A stretch of DNA of 64,000 nt, from positions 124,001-188,000 of the forward strand of contig NZ_JASEEQ010000010.1 of the NCBI RefSeq assembly GCF_030019515.1, read 5' to 3'. This document shows, one piece after another, positions 15,659 through 22,972 of this stretch; positions within the stretch are counted from its first letter, which is position 1; each line of letters starts with the position of its first letter. The translations under genes were made by a program, and so were the position numbers. The notes under the pieces are model-generated. The model had not been told where the DNA came from. It did no database searches and saw nothing but the letters and a program-made list of their open reading frames with translations. The stretch comes from Nocardioides sp. (GTDB taxonomy: Bacteria > Actinomycetota > Actinomycetes > Propionibacteriales > Nocardioidaceae).

Positions 15659-16660
15659 TCAGCTCCCGGTTCGGGGCTCGGCCTCGACCAGGCCGAAGCG
15701 GACGATGTTGCGGTCGGCGGCCGCCTGGATGCGTGCGACCAGGTCGGGCCGGGCGTGCTTGCCGAAGAGGTGGGCGAACCGGCCCTGCAGCCGGAGGTAC
15801 TCGTCGACCGGGACCGGGCGGCGGATCGGCGTCGCGGCGGTGACCTCGCCGTACTCGGCCTCGAAGACCGGGAAGATCCCGGACTCGGTCGCGAGCCGAG
15901 CCAACCGGATCGTGTCGCTGGAGGCCGCGGCCCACCCGAGTGGGCAGGGGACGAGCACGTGGAGGTAGCGGGCGCCGCGGATCGACATCGCCTTCTCGAC
16001 CTTGCGCTCGAGGTCGCGCAGGTCGGCGACGGTCGCGGTGGCGACGTACGGGATCTCGTGCGCCATCGCGATCAGCGGCGCCGACTTGCCCTGGCCGAAG
16101 GCGTTGCCGGGCTCGGGTCCGAGAGGGGCGGTGTTCGCGGTCCGTGCCGCCGGCGGGGTCGCGCCGGAGCGCTGCACGCCGGTGTTCATGTACCCCTGGT
16201 TGTCGTAGCAGACGTACAGCACGTCGTCGTTGCGCTCGAACATGCCCGACAGGCAGCCGAACCCGATGTCGACGGTGCCGCCGTCCCCACCCTGGCCGAC
16301 GACCCGGGTCTCGCGGCCGAGGGCCCGCAGGCCGGCCGCCATGCCGGCGGCGACCGCCGGCGCGTTGCCGAACAGGGAGTGCAGCCAGGCGACCTGCCAG
16401 GAGGACTCCGGGTAGGGGGTGGAGAAGACCTCCAGGCAACCGGTGGCGTTGGCGACGACCACGTCGCCTCCGGCTGCCCGCATCGCCGCGTCGAGCACGT
16501 AGCGGGCCCCCAGCGCCTCGCCGCAACCCTGGCAGGCACGGTGACCCGAGGTGATGGAGTTGGCCCGATCGGCGTGCGCCTGCACCGAGCGGAGCTCGAG
16601 GTCGACGAGCCGGTTGCCGGCCGCGAAGGTGCCGACCTGGTAGAGCTTCAGATCCGTCAC
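15659..16660 (-). CDS. 2-oxoacid:acceptor oxidoreductase, beta (TPP-binding) subunit
   Basis: 333 residues. It binds thiamine diphosphate and the proximal [4Fe-4S] cluster of the enzyme. Seen: CQGCGEALGARY near residue 43 and ATGCLEV near 72 (cluster cysteines), GQGGDGGTVDIGFGCLSG at about 120-137 with the TPP/Mg motif GDGG continued by DNQGYMNTG, and a late cysteine in VPCPLGW. The ATG overlaps the stop of the alpha subunit (ATGA). With its neighbours it should oxidatively decarboxylate a 2-oxoacid to an acyl-CoA. The substrate is not fixed by the sequence; pyruvate, 2-oxoglutarate or an aryl glyoxylate are options. Confidence 0.88.
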   Translation of the reverse strand: MTDLKLYQVGTFAAGNRLVDLELRSVQAHADRANSITSGHRACQGCGEALGARYVLDAAMRAAGGDVVVANATGCLEVFSTPYPESSWQVAWLHSLFGNAPAVAAGMAAGLRALGRETRVVGQGGDGGTVDIGFGCLSGMFERNDDVLYVCYDNQGYMNTGVQRSGATPPAARTANTAPLGPEPGNAFGQGKSAPLIAMAHEIPYVATATVADLRDLERKVEKAMSIRGARYLHVLVPCPLGWAAASSDTIRLARLATESGIFPVFEAEYGEVTAATPIRRPVPVDEYLRLQGRFAHLFGKHARPDLVARIQAAADRNIVRFGLVEAEPRTGS

Positions 16661-17862
16661 GACGTCCTCCTCCAGGGGGTCCCGGCCCGCTCGAGCAGCT
16701 CGTGGTCGAGGTCCAGGAAGTGCAGCTCGTGTGGGTCGAGACGCTCGGCGACGACGTCGTCGAGCAGACCCCGCAGCGAGGCGCGGGTCACCGGGCGCCC
16801 GCCGAGGCCGGCCACGACGTCGTACACCGCCGGGCCGTCACCGGGTGCCGAGCGCAGGGCGTGGCGGACGTCCTGACCGACGATCGCGCCGACGCCCGGG
16901 GCGAAGGCGCGCTCGACGACCACGACCTGGCGCGCCGGCCCGATCGCCGCACGGACCGCCTCGGCGGGCCAGGGCCGGAAGCAGGTGATGCCCAGGGAGC
17001 CCGCGGCGACGCCGTCCTCGCGGAGCGCGTCGACGACCTCGTTGACGCCGCCGAGCACGGAGCCCAACGCCACCACGATCACGTCGGCGTCCTCGGTGCG
17101 GTAGGGACGCACCAGGCCGCCGGTGTCCCGACCGAAGACCGACTCGAAGTCCTGACTGATCCGGGGCAGCTCGTCGAGCGCGGCCAGCTGCTGGTCGTGC
17201 ATCAGGTAGCGGACCTCGGTGAACGCCTCGGGGCCGACCATGGATCCGATCGTGATCGGGTCGCGCGAGTCCAGGTGCTGGCGGGGGGCGAACGGCGGCA
17301 GGAACGCGTCGATCTGCGCCTGCTCGGGCAGGTCGACGGCCTCTACGGCGTGGGTCAGCACGAAGCCGTCCATGCACACCATGACCGGCAGCGAGAGCCG
17401 CTCGGCGAGCACGAACGCCTGCACGTGCAGGTCGACCGCCTCCTGGTTGGAGGTGGCGAAGAGCTGCACCCAGCCGGCGTCGCGCTGCGACATCGAATCG
17501 GACTGGTCGTTCCAGATGTTGATCGGGGAGCCGATCGCCCGGTTCGCGACGGTCATCACGATCGGCAACCCGAGCCCCGACGCGTTGAACAGCGCCTCGG
17601 CCATGAACAGCAGGCCCTGGCTCGCCGTCGCGGTGTAGGTGCGCGCTCCGACGCCGGAGGCGCCGATGCACGCCGACATCGCGCCGAACTCGGACTCGAC
17701 CATGAGGTACTCGCAGCCCGGCAGCTCGCCGGTGCGGACGAAGTCCGAGAGCGCCTCGACGATGTGGGTCTGCGGCGAGATGGGATACGCCGCGATCACG
17801 GCGGGTCGACAGCGGGCCACCGTCTTGGCGACCGCCCGGGACCCCTCCAGCTGCTCAAACAT
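16657..17862 (-). CDS. 2-oxoacid:acceptor oxidoreductase, alpha subunit
   Basis: 401 residues, the usual length for a PorA/PadG-type alpha chain. Seen: AAYPISPQTHIVEAL (the YPITPST-like motif) near residue 30, VESEFGAMSACIGASGVGA with the glutamate that activates TPP, TATASQGLLFMAE near 85, and a C-terminal transketolase-like domain with VVALGSVLGGVN. It carries the pyrimidine-binding half of the active site, completed by the beta subunit. It overlaps gamma (8 nt) and beta (ATGA), so the subunits are translated in a coupled way. Confidence 0.88.
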   Translation of the reverse strand: MFEQLEGSRAVAKTVARCRPAVIAAYPISPQTHIVEALSDFVRTGELPGCEYLMVESEFGAMSACIGASGVGARTYTATASQGLLFMAEALFNASGLGLPIVMTVANRAIGSPINIWNDQSDSMSQRDAGWVQLFATSNQEAVDLHVQAFVLAERLSLPVMVCMDGFVLTHAVEAVDLPEQAQIDAFLPPFAPRQHLDSRDPITIGSMVGPEAFTEVRYLMHDQQLAALDELPRISQDFESVFGRDTGGLVRPYRTEDADVIVVALGSVLGGVNEVVDALREDGVAAGSLGITCFRPWPAEAVRAAIGPARQVVVVERAFAPGVGAIVGQDVRHALRSAPGDGPAVYDVVAGLGGRPVTRASLRGLLDDVVAERLDPHELHFLDLDHELLERAGTPWRRTS

Positions 17863-18427
17863 GGCAGATCACCCCGTGTGCTCGGGTGGCGACCTCGACG
17901 TTCGCCTCGACGATGTCCGGCGGAAGGACTCCGTCGAACCGGTGCCGGATCGCGGCCGTGACGGCCTCGAGGGTGACGACCCCCGTGAGTGCCGCGAAGG
18001 CCCCCAGGAGCGCGGTGTTGGGCATCGGGCGACCCAGCACCTCGCGCGCCATCTCGGTGGCCGGCAGCGTGGCGGCGCGCCCGGGAGCCAGCCAGTCGAC
18101 GTACCCCTCCAGGCCGACGTCCGCGAACGAGCGCGACGTGTTGACCAGCAGGTAGGTCACCGGGCTGGCGCCCTCGAGGACCGCGAGCACGTGCAGCAGG
18201 GTGGGGTCCTGCACGACCAGCGCGTCGGGGACCGAGATCGGCTCGTGGAAGCCGATCGGCCGGTCATGGATACGACAGAAGGAGACGACCGGGGCGCCCG
18301 TCCGTTCGGAGCCGAACGTGGGAAATGCCTGGCCGTGCAGCCCCATATCGAAGGCGGCGGCGGAGAGCATCTCCGCCGCCGTCACGACACCTTGGCCACC
18401 GCGGCCGTGGAACCGGACGTTGAACAC
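17855..18427 (-). CDS. 2-oxoacid:acceptor oxidoreductase, gamma subunit
   Basis: 190 residues from the GTG at 18427. The N-terminal VRFHGRGGQGVVTAAEML is the hallmark of the gamma (PorG/PadE-like) chain, followed by FPTFGSERTGAPVVSFCRI and VQDPTLL. It is the first gene of the minus-strand operon gamma-alpha-beta-PadH. The start is chosen because the family begins within a few residues of this motif and because the longer upstream frame looks non-coding; a weak TAAGGG lies just before the GTG. Two DosR-like boxes lie 36 and 101 bp upstream. Confidence 0.87.
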   Translation of the reverse strand: MFNVRFHGRGGQGVVTAAEMLSAAAFDMGLHGQAFPTFGSERTGAPVVSFCRIHDRPIGFHEPISVPDALVVQDPTLLHVLAVLEGASPVTYLLVNTSRSFADVGLEGYVDWLAPGRAATLPATEMAREVLGRPMPNTALLGAFAALTGVVTLEAVTAAIRHRFDGVLPPDIVEANVEVATRAHGVICHV

Positions 18428-18462
18428 GCCCTTACGTTCCCTGCGGTCGCCCGGGGGCGCAG

Positions 18463-18476
18463 GGGCCGAAGGTCCC
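18463..18476. promoter_or_regulatory. DosR/DevR-like box A, oxidoreductase operon side
   Basis: On the minus strand GGGAC-CTTC-GGCCC, extended by one G and one C on the flanks, 36 bp upstream of the gamma-subunit GTG. This is the core spacing of DosR boxes, placed where an activator could contact RNA polymerase for the oxidoreductase operon. Confidence 0.5.
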
Positions 18477-18527
18477 CAGGGTGGGCGACGTTCTTCCTCT
18501 GCAGGCCCGCTCGCGGGCCGGGGACGA

Positions 18528-18541
18528 GGGACGGACGTCCC
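18528..18541. promoter_or_regulatory. DosR/DevR-like box B
   Basis: GGGAC-GGAC-GTCCC with perfect 5-bp arms, midway in the 171-bp divergent region: 101 bp from the gamma-subunit start and 58 bp from the ATG at 18599. It could serve either direction. Confidence 0.5.
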
Positions 18542-18549
18542 AGGTTCGG

Positions 18550-18563
18550 CGCACTTTCGGCCC
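18550..18563. promoter_or_regulatory. degenerate DosR-like half box C
   Basis: CGCAC-TTTC-GGCCC, two mismatches from the GGGAC arm, 36 bp before the ATG at 18599, thus in the mirror position of box A. Weak on its own; listed because of the position. Confidence 0.3.
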
Positions 18564-18598
18564 TGCCGGGCCCGCGGGCCCCGGCGGATCGTGAGGGC

Positions 18599-19210
18599 AT
18601 GAAGGGCACACCGGAACGGGTCATCGAGAGCCGGGCGATGCGGCGCTACCGCGCCGGCTGGAACGGCGTCGGCATGGTGCTGGTCACCGTCGGGATCGCG
18701 GCGGGGTCCGTGGCCATCGGCTGGGTGCCGCTCGCCGGCATCACCGCGTGCCTGGCCGTGCTCGGCGCCGCGTTCGGCGTCGCGTGGGTCGAGCCCGACG
18801 GCGACCGGCGGGCCGCGGCGACGGCCGGCGCACGGTACGGCGCCGCCGCGGCCGCGATCCTCGCCGGCTTCCCGGCGCTGATCGACGGCTGGACCGCGCT
18901 CGTGCTGATCGTGACGACCCTGACGGCGCCGCCGATCCTCGAGCAGCTGCAGCGCAGCCTGCGCGGCGGCAGCGCCCCCGGCGCGGTCGTCGACCCGACC
19001 CGGCTGAGCGAGCGCGACCTGGCCGAGAGGTGGCGCTCGTCGTACGACGAGATGCACCGCGCCGATGCCTCGCCCCAGGAGCTGCTCGACGTGATCGCCG
19101 AGCGCGGGCGGCTGCTGGACGAGCTGGAGCGCCGCGACCCCGGCCGGTTCCGCGCCTGGCTCGCCGAGACCGCGGAGACCGAGCCAGGCTCCGGGGCTCA
19201 GGGCCGGTAG
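18599..19210 (+). CDS. membrane protein with the shared C-terminal domain
   Basis: 203 residues. Two hydrophobic hairpins (about 24-63 and 80-112) give roughly four membrane segments; residues 135-190 form a soluble tail from RLSERDLAERW to LLDELERRDPGRFRAWL that matches the 99-residue protein at 13706-14005. No known domain is recognised for the whole protein. It is divergent from the oxidoreductase operon across a region with DosR-like boxes, which suggests common control. The ATG at 18599 begins right at the first charged residues before the membrane segment; a longer upstream frame has no coding character. Confidence 0.75.
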   Translation: MKGTPERVIESRAMRRYRAGWNGVGMVLVTVGIAAGSVAIGWVPLAGITACLAVLGAAFGVAWVEPDGDRRAAATAGARYGAAAAAILAGFPALIDGWTALVLIVTTLTAPPILEQLQRSLRGGSAPGAVVDPTRLSERDLAERWRSSYDEMHRADASPQELLDVIAERGRLLDELERRDPGRFRAWLAETAETEPGSGAQGR

Positions 19211-19264
19211 GCCCGGCCGGGCACCGACCGGGTACCGACCGGGCAGACGAAGGTGCCACGCCTG

Positions 19265-19498
19265 CTAGCCGGCCGGGCGCACGTGCTCGCGGCGTACCCA
19301 CTCCAGGTGCGCGCGGGACCGGATGTTGCCGCCGCCCTCGGCCCAGGCGACCAGCGCCTCCCACCGGCCGTCCGGGCAGCGGCGCCAGTCGAGCAGCACC
19401 CCGGGGGAGCGGTGCACCGGGTTGCCGGTGACGTTGACCCACACGTGCCGCGGCGCGGTGTGGCCACGCTGGCCGGTGTCGCGGTCGGAGGCTCCCAC
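19265..19498 (-). CDS. small conserved actinobacterial hypothetical protein
   Basis: 77 residues from the GTG at 19498, which stands 6 nt after TAACCT (19510-19505), so a leaderless start is likely. The protein is rich in Trp and Arg (VLLDWRRCPDGRWEALVAW, AHLEWVRREHV) and has the look of a small beta-sheet protein of unknown role; similar short proteins with a GLLLEWRR-like core occur in other actinobacteria. No membrane segment or catalytic motif is seen. Confidence 0.65.
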   Translation of the reverse strand: MGASDRDTGQRGHTAPRHVWVNVTGNPVHRSPGVLLDWRRCPDGRWEALVAWAEGGGNIRSRAHLEWVRREHVRPAG

Positions 19499-19504
19499 TC
19501 GGTC

Positions 19505-19510
19505 AGGTTA
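19505..19510 (-). promoter_or_regulatory. leaderless promoter of the 77-residue gene (-10 TAACCT)
   Basis: TAACCT on the minus strand, 6 nt before the GTG at 19498, in a short AT-richer stretch. Confidence 0.5.
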
Positions 19511-19524
19511 GAACAAGTGTTCCC

Positions 19525-20319
19525 TTAAGTGAGCGGCTCGGCCATATCGGTGCCGTTGACGAGGTCGAGAAAGGCCCGGTTGACAGCGTCTGGCGCCGTG
19601 AACGCCACGATATGGCCCGCGCGAGGGATCGTCGTCACCCGCGCGTCGGGGAACAGGCGCGTCCACGCCGCTAGATGGTTCTCGTTCGACATCGGGTCAT
19701 CGGAGCCCATCACTATCGCCGTGGGCAGGGCGACGGGTGCGTACTGGTCCATGGCGTGAGCCGCCTGCAGCGCGAGCATCAGCTGGACCGCATTCTCCGC
19801 GGAGCTCTGGTGCAGCACCGAGCGTGCCCAGCGACGTGTGCTGCTCACGTCACGATGCGCCGCCTCGGGGAAGCACAGGTCGAGGAACAGCTCGATCGTG
19901 CCGTCCAGGTCGCTGTCGAGCAGCGACAGGAAGTTCGGATCCGGGTCGGGGAAGACCGGGCACATCAGCAGCACGCCGGCGAACCTGTCCGGTCGGGCGG
20001 TGATCGCGTCGGTGACAACGGACGCGCCGGAGGAGAACCCTCCGACAACGCAACGGCGGATGCCGGTGACGTCGAGGAGGTCGAACAGATCCCGAACGAG
20101 GCCGTCGTGCGTGATCTCGTCGGGGGTCGCAACGGTTCGTCCCGTCCCCCGGTGGTCGTAGGCGATGACGCGGGTGACGCGGCTCAGCGCTTCGATCTGT
20201 GGAAGCCAGTCCTCCCACGTTCCGATCCAGCCGCTGTGCAGCACGACCGGTAGGTCTCCCACTCCGACATCGACGACGAAGACGTCGCGGTCTCGAACGC
20301 GCACGAACACGGGCACCAC
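19525..20319 (-). CDS. alpha/beta hydrolase
   Basis: About 264 residues. Catalytic triad candidates: the nucleophile serine in GGFSSGAS (G-x-S-x-G), an aspartate in MGSDDPMS and a histidine in PRAGHIVAF. HSGWIGTWEDW supplies the oxyanion region and YDHRGTGRT a typical strand-turn. No cap-domain feature reveals the substrate (ester, lactone or haloalkane). Base composition is a little less GC-rich than its neighbours, and it sits beside a tRNA cluster, so acquisition by transfer is possible. The start is uncertain: GTG 20319 is preferred, with TTG 20328 upstream and another GTG 9 nt downstream. Confidence 0.83.
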   Translation of the reverse strand: MVPVFVRVRDRDVFVVDVGVGDLPVVLHSGWIGTWEDWLPQIEALSRVTRVIAYDHRGTGRTVATPDEITHDGLVRDLFDLLDVTGIRRCVVGGFSSGASVVTDAITARPDRFAGVLLMCPVFPDPDPNFLSLLDSDLDGTIELFLDLCFPEAAHRDVSSTRRWARSVLHQSSAENAVQLMLALQAAHAMDQYAPVALPTAIVMGSDDPMSNENHLAAWTRLFPDARVTTIPRAGHIVAFTAPDAVNRAFLDLVNGTDMAEPLT

Positions 20320-20506
20320 CGTCCACAACGACTGCGCCGGACGCTAGCGGGCCGGGGCCCGCCGAGCAACGACCAGAACCTGTGGAGACCGGCGCGCGAC
20401 GGCTGACCGGCGCCGCCGACATCCTCGCTCCGATCGGCGGTGGCGGGGTGAGCGACCGAACGAGCCCGGGAGGGCCCGATCGTCGTCCTCGAATCCTCCT
20501 CGAAGA

Positions 20507-20537
20507 CAGGTCGAGGCCCTCGAAGGGGCCTGACCTG
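20507..20537 (-). terminator. terminator of the tRNA-Gly-Cys-Val operon
   Basis: On the minus strand, CAGGTC plus AGGCCC pair with GGGCCT and GACCTG around a 6-nt loop, with a single bulged C: a 12-bp stem 10 bases after the encoded CCA of tRNA-Val. Confidence 0.65.
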
Positions 20538-20549
20538 CGCAAACGCTGG

Positions 20550-20621
20550 TGGGCGATACTGGGTTTGAACCAGTGACCTCTTCCGTGTCAAGGAAGCGCG
20601 CTACCACTGCGCCAATCGCCC
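20550..20621 (-). tRNA. tRNA-Val (GAC)
   Basis: Full cloverleaf: acceptor GGGCGAT pairing with ATCGCCC, anticodon stem CTTCC/GGAAG with loop TTGACAC giving anticodon GAC, T-loop GGTTCAAAC, discriminator A. The CCA end is encoded (20547-20549). Third gene of a minus-strand tRNA cluster. Confidence 0.97.
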
Positions 20622-20650
20622 GGGTCTTGAGTTAGTGAGGGACTGCATGG

Positions 20651-20721
20651 AGGTGGGTACGGGATTTGAACCCGTGTACACGGATTTGCAGTCCGTTGCC
20701 TCGCCTCTCGGCCAACCCACC
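20651..20721 (-). tRNA. tRNA-Cys (GCA)
   Basis: Acceptor GGTGGGT/ACCCACC, anticodon stem ACGGA/TCCGT with loop CTGCAAA giving GCA, discriminator U as expected for tRNA-Cys, and an encoded CCA. Middle gene of the cluster. This is the tRNA whose charging would be read by the leader peptide at 5615-5704. Confidence 0.97.
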
Positions 20722-20752
20722 ATGGAGGCCAAACCAGGGAGAGACCTCTCCG

Positions 20753-20825
20753 AGCGGACGACGAGGCTCGAACTCGCGACCTCAACCTTGGCAAGGTTGC
20801 GCTCTACCAACTGAGCTACGTCCGC
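20753..20825 (-). tRNA. tRNA-Gly (GCC)
   Basis: Acceptor GCGGACG/CGTCCGC, anticodon stem CAACC/GGTTG with loop TTGCCAA giving GCC. No CCA is encoded after it, unlike the two following tRNA genes. First gene of the cluster. Confidence 0.97.
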
Positions 20826-20864
20826 CTGCGCGTCGATCCGGTCACCCGGTCGGCGTGCGTGAGA

Positions 20865-20892
20865 ACAGTAGCCGATGCCCCAGACCATGCAA
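20865..20892 (-). promoter_or_regulatory. promoter of the tRNA cluster
   Basis: On the minus strand TTGCAT (20892-20887), 16 nt, TACTGT (20870-20865), ending 39 bp before tRNA-Gly. Both hexamers resemble the main sigma factor consensus. Confidence 0.6.
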
Positions 20893-20979
20893 AATCCGCC
20901 CCTGGGCCGCGCGTCGCGGGTCTGCGAGACGGTGTTCCGGGGCGTGCGAGGCGCCCGGCCGGGGCAGGTGCTGCCCTCC

Positions 20980-20985
20980 TAGAGT
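20980..20985 (+). promoter_or_regulatory. leaderless promoter (-10 TAGAGT)
   Basis: TAGAGT, 6 nt before the ATG at 20992 of the aminotransferase gene. Confidence 0.6.
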
Positions 20986-20991
20986 GGCCGC

Positions 20992-21816
20992 ATGCGCGCC
21001 TGGATCGACGGTCACCTGCTCCCTGATGCGACGGCTCCGGCGGTCCCGGTCACCGACCACGGGCTGACGGTCGGCGACGGGGTGTTCGAGGCGGTCAAGG
21101 TCGTCGGCGGGCGGCCGTTCGCCCTCGACCGGCACCTCGAGCGGCTGCACCGCTCCGCGCGCGGGCTCGGGCTGCCGGCCATCGACGAGGGCGCCGTACG
21201 CCGCGGGGTCGCCGCCGTCCTCGACGGTGAGCCGCTCGCCCTCGGCCGGCTGCGGATCACCTGCACCGGCGGCCCCGCGCCGCTCGGCTCGGGTCGCGGC
21301 GAGGCCGCGCCGACCATGATCGTGGTGCTCGACACGATGTCCGCCTGGCCGGACACGACCAGCGTCGCGACGGTGCCCTACCCGCGCAACGAGCGCGGTG
21401 CGCTGGCCGGGTTGAAGACCACGTCGTACGCCGAGAACGTCGTCGCGCTGGCGGCCGCGCGCGAGCGGGGCGCGAGCGAGGCGATCTTCGCCAACCTCGC
21501 CGGCCACCTGTGCGAGGGCACCGGCTCGAACGTCTTCTACGTCCTCGACGGCGAGCTGCGCACGCCGACGCTCGCGAGCGGCTGTCTCGCGGGCGTCACT
21601 CGCGCGCTGGTGCTCGAGTGGTACGGCGCCCGCGAGGTCGACGAGCCGATCGAGGTGGTCGAGCGCGCCAGCGAGGTGCTCCTCGTCTCGACCACGCGCG
21701 ACGTGCAGGCCGTCGCGCGCTGGGACGAGCGCGAGCTGCCCGCGCCCGGCCCGGTCACGACCGCGGTGCGCGAGGTGTGGCGGCGTCGGGAGCCGGAGCT
21801 GCTACTCCGCGCGTGA
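20992..21816 (+). CDS. class IV aminotransferase, PabC-like
   Basis: 274 residues of the fold-type IV PLP family (aminodeoxychorismate lyase, branched-chain or D-amino acid aminotransferases). Seen: DHGLTVGDGVFEAVKV near residue 21 with the family start motif, R-x-x-x-H-L-x-R-L around 45, the PLP lysine in AGLKTTSYAENV, and the phosphate-binding EGTGSNVFYV and SGCLAGVTR. The short length and GDGVFE favour 4-amino-4-deoxychorismate lyase, which makes p-aminobenzoate for folate. No pabA or pabB is nearby, so the exact activity is open. Its last 15 bases overlap the convergent SsgA-like gene. Confidence 0.88.
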   Translation: MRAWIDGHLLPDATAPAVPVTDHGLTVGDGVFEAVKVVGGRPFALDRHLERLHRSARGLGLPAIDEGAVRRGVAAVLDGEPLALGRLRITCTGGPAPLGSGRGEAAPTMIVVLDTMSAWPDTTSVATVPYPRNERGALAGLKTTSYAENVVALAAARERGASEAIFANLAGHLCEGTGSNVFYVLDGELRTPTLASGCLAGVTRALVLEWYGAREVDEPIEVVERASEVLLVSTTRDVQAVARWDERELPAPGPVTTAVREVWRRREPELLLRA

Positions 21817-22278
21817 GCCCCCGGCGAGCTCGGCGACCAGCTCGTCGAGGTCGATCGTCTCCGACCCGGCCGGGACGATCGCCAGGGTGCGGGTGAGGAA
21901 CCGGTAGAGGTCGTGGGTGTGCAGCTGGGTCACCAGGCAACCGTCGGGGGAGCGCAGCTCCATCACGACCGCGGCGCGGCCGAGCTCGTCGATGCTGGGC
22001 CAGAGCTGGATGTCGCCCTCGCCGGCCGGGTCGGTCAGGCCCTGCAGCAGCAGGTCGCGTCCGACCGCCCAGCGCACCGCGTCGCGCGGGCCGCGGAAGG
22101 TGATCCACACCGCCCACGGGTCCGCAGGGTCGTAGCCGAAGGTGGTCGGCAGGTCCACGGTGCGCCCGCCGGCGTCGAGGCACTGGAGGGTGAGGTCTTG
22201 GGCGATGGCTCGGGCCCGGGGCTGGTGCGTCACGGTGAGAGGACGGAGCAGGTGCCGGTCCGTGACGCGATTCGGCAC
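21802..22278 (-). CDS. SsgA family sporulation/cell division regulator-like protein
   Basis: 158 residues. The SsgA-like fold is visible in FGYDPADPWAVWITF, WAVGRDLLLQGLTDPAGEGDIQLWPS, VVMELRSPDGCLV and LTRTLAIVPAGSE. SsgA-like proteins recruit or guide septum and cell-wall machinery in Streptomyces; related copies also occur in non-sporulating actinobacteria, where the role is less clear. The start is the GTG at 22278; a GTG 51 nt downstream would give 141 residues, closer to the usual size. It overlaps the end of the convergent aminotransferase gene by 15 bp and is otherwise alone. Confidence 0.88.
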   Translation of the reverse strand: MPNRVTDRHLLRPLTVTHQPRARAIAQDLTLQCLDAGGRTVDLPTTFGYDPADPWAVWITFRGPRDAVRWAVGRDLLLQGLTDPAGEGDIQLWPSIDELGRAAVVMELRSPDGCLVTQLHTHDLYRFLTRTLAIVPAGSETIDLDELVAELAGGSRAE

Positions 22279-22328
22279 GGGTGTCGAGGCCCGTGGCCAC
22301 CGAATGTGAACCGGCCCGGAGGGTGCGC

Positions 22329-22334
22329 TAGAGT
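22329..22334 (+). promoter_or_regulatory. promoter -10 (TAGAGT) of tRNA-Val (CAC)
   Basis: TAGAGT, 36 bp before the tRNA-Val gene; a clear -35 is not evident. Confidence 0.5.
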
Positions 22335-22370
22335 CTGCGACCGCACCGCCCTTGCGGCGGAGCAGGTCTC

Positions 22371-22442
22371 GGGCGATTGGCGCAGTGGTAGCGCGCTTCG
22401 TTCACACCGAAGAGGTCACTGGTTCGAACCCAGTATCGCCCA
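22371..22442 (+). tRNA. tRNA-Val (CAC)
   Basis: Acceptor GGGCGAT/ATCGCCC, anticodon stem CTTCG/CGAAG with loop TTCACAC giving CAC, T-loop GGTTCGAAC, discriminator A. No CCA is encoded. Its sequence is nearly identical to the tRNA-Val (GAC) gene at 20550, on the other strand. Confidence 0.97.
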
Positions 22443-22449
22443 CCGAGAA

Positions 22450-22489
22450 GATGGCCTCTGGTCTGCGGAAACGCGGCTCGGAGGCCATC
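22450..22489 (+). terminator. terminator after tRNA-Val (CAC)
   Basis: Perfect 9-bp stem GATGGCCTC/GAGGCCATC with a 22-nt loop that contains an inner GCG-GAAA-CGC hairpin, beginning 8 bp after the tRNA. Confidence 0.65.
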
Positions 22490-22637
22490 ATCGCTCTCGG
22501 CCCGGCGGGGGACTGGGGGCGGGGAGCAGTGAGACGCCCGTCACGCACCAGACGTATCTGCTCACCGGGAGCCTCGGCGACGACAGATGAGTCAGGTACG
22601 ACGGGGGCCGCGCCGCGGTCCGAGAGGCGCCGAGCCG

Positions 22638-22853
22638 CTAGATGCCGCTGCGGGCCAGGGTGGTGCGTGGCTGCGAGCGCTTCTCGCGCCGCGGCAGGTG
22701 GTTGCCGAAGGTGTCGCCGGAGCAGAGGTCGTAGCTGTCCCCGAGCTCGGGCGCGACCCAGCCGACCTGCGGCACGTCCACGATCGGGTGGCCGCAGTGG
22801 GAGCAGATCTCCCGGGGGCCGTGCACCGATCCGCGTCGTCCGAATGCCTTCAC
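22638..22853 (-). CDS. small CxxC protein, conserved hypothetical
   Basis: 71 residues from a GTG at 22853. An N-terminal CSHCGH motif (residues 17-22) and a later single cysteine in [20 protein letters not shown] suggest a small metal-binding module. The end is basic. It is divergent from thrS, with an AT-richer stretch (22880-22920) between them that may hold its promoter. No function is known; the start and even the gene status are less certain than for its neighbours. Confidence 0.55.
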   Translation of the reverse strand: MKAFGRRGSVHGPREICSHCGHPIVDVPQVGWVAPELGDSYDLCSGDTFGNHLPRREKRSQPRTTLARSGI

Positions 22854-22972
22854 GTCTCCATCGTCTCCCTTCTACTTCGGCACAGCAGGGCTGAAAGTCA
22901 GTATGGAAACAGGCATTAGTTCCCGGGTCTCTCGAGTGGCCCGGCGGCTGCAAACCGGGGCGCGGCGCTCAC

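Noticed and set aside
19525..20621. Genomic island at the tRNA cluster
   Set aside because: No integrase, no repeated tRNA 3' end and only a slight composition change in one gene.
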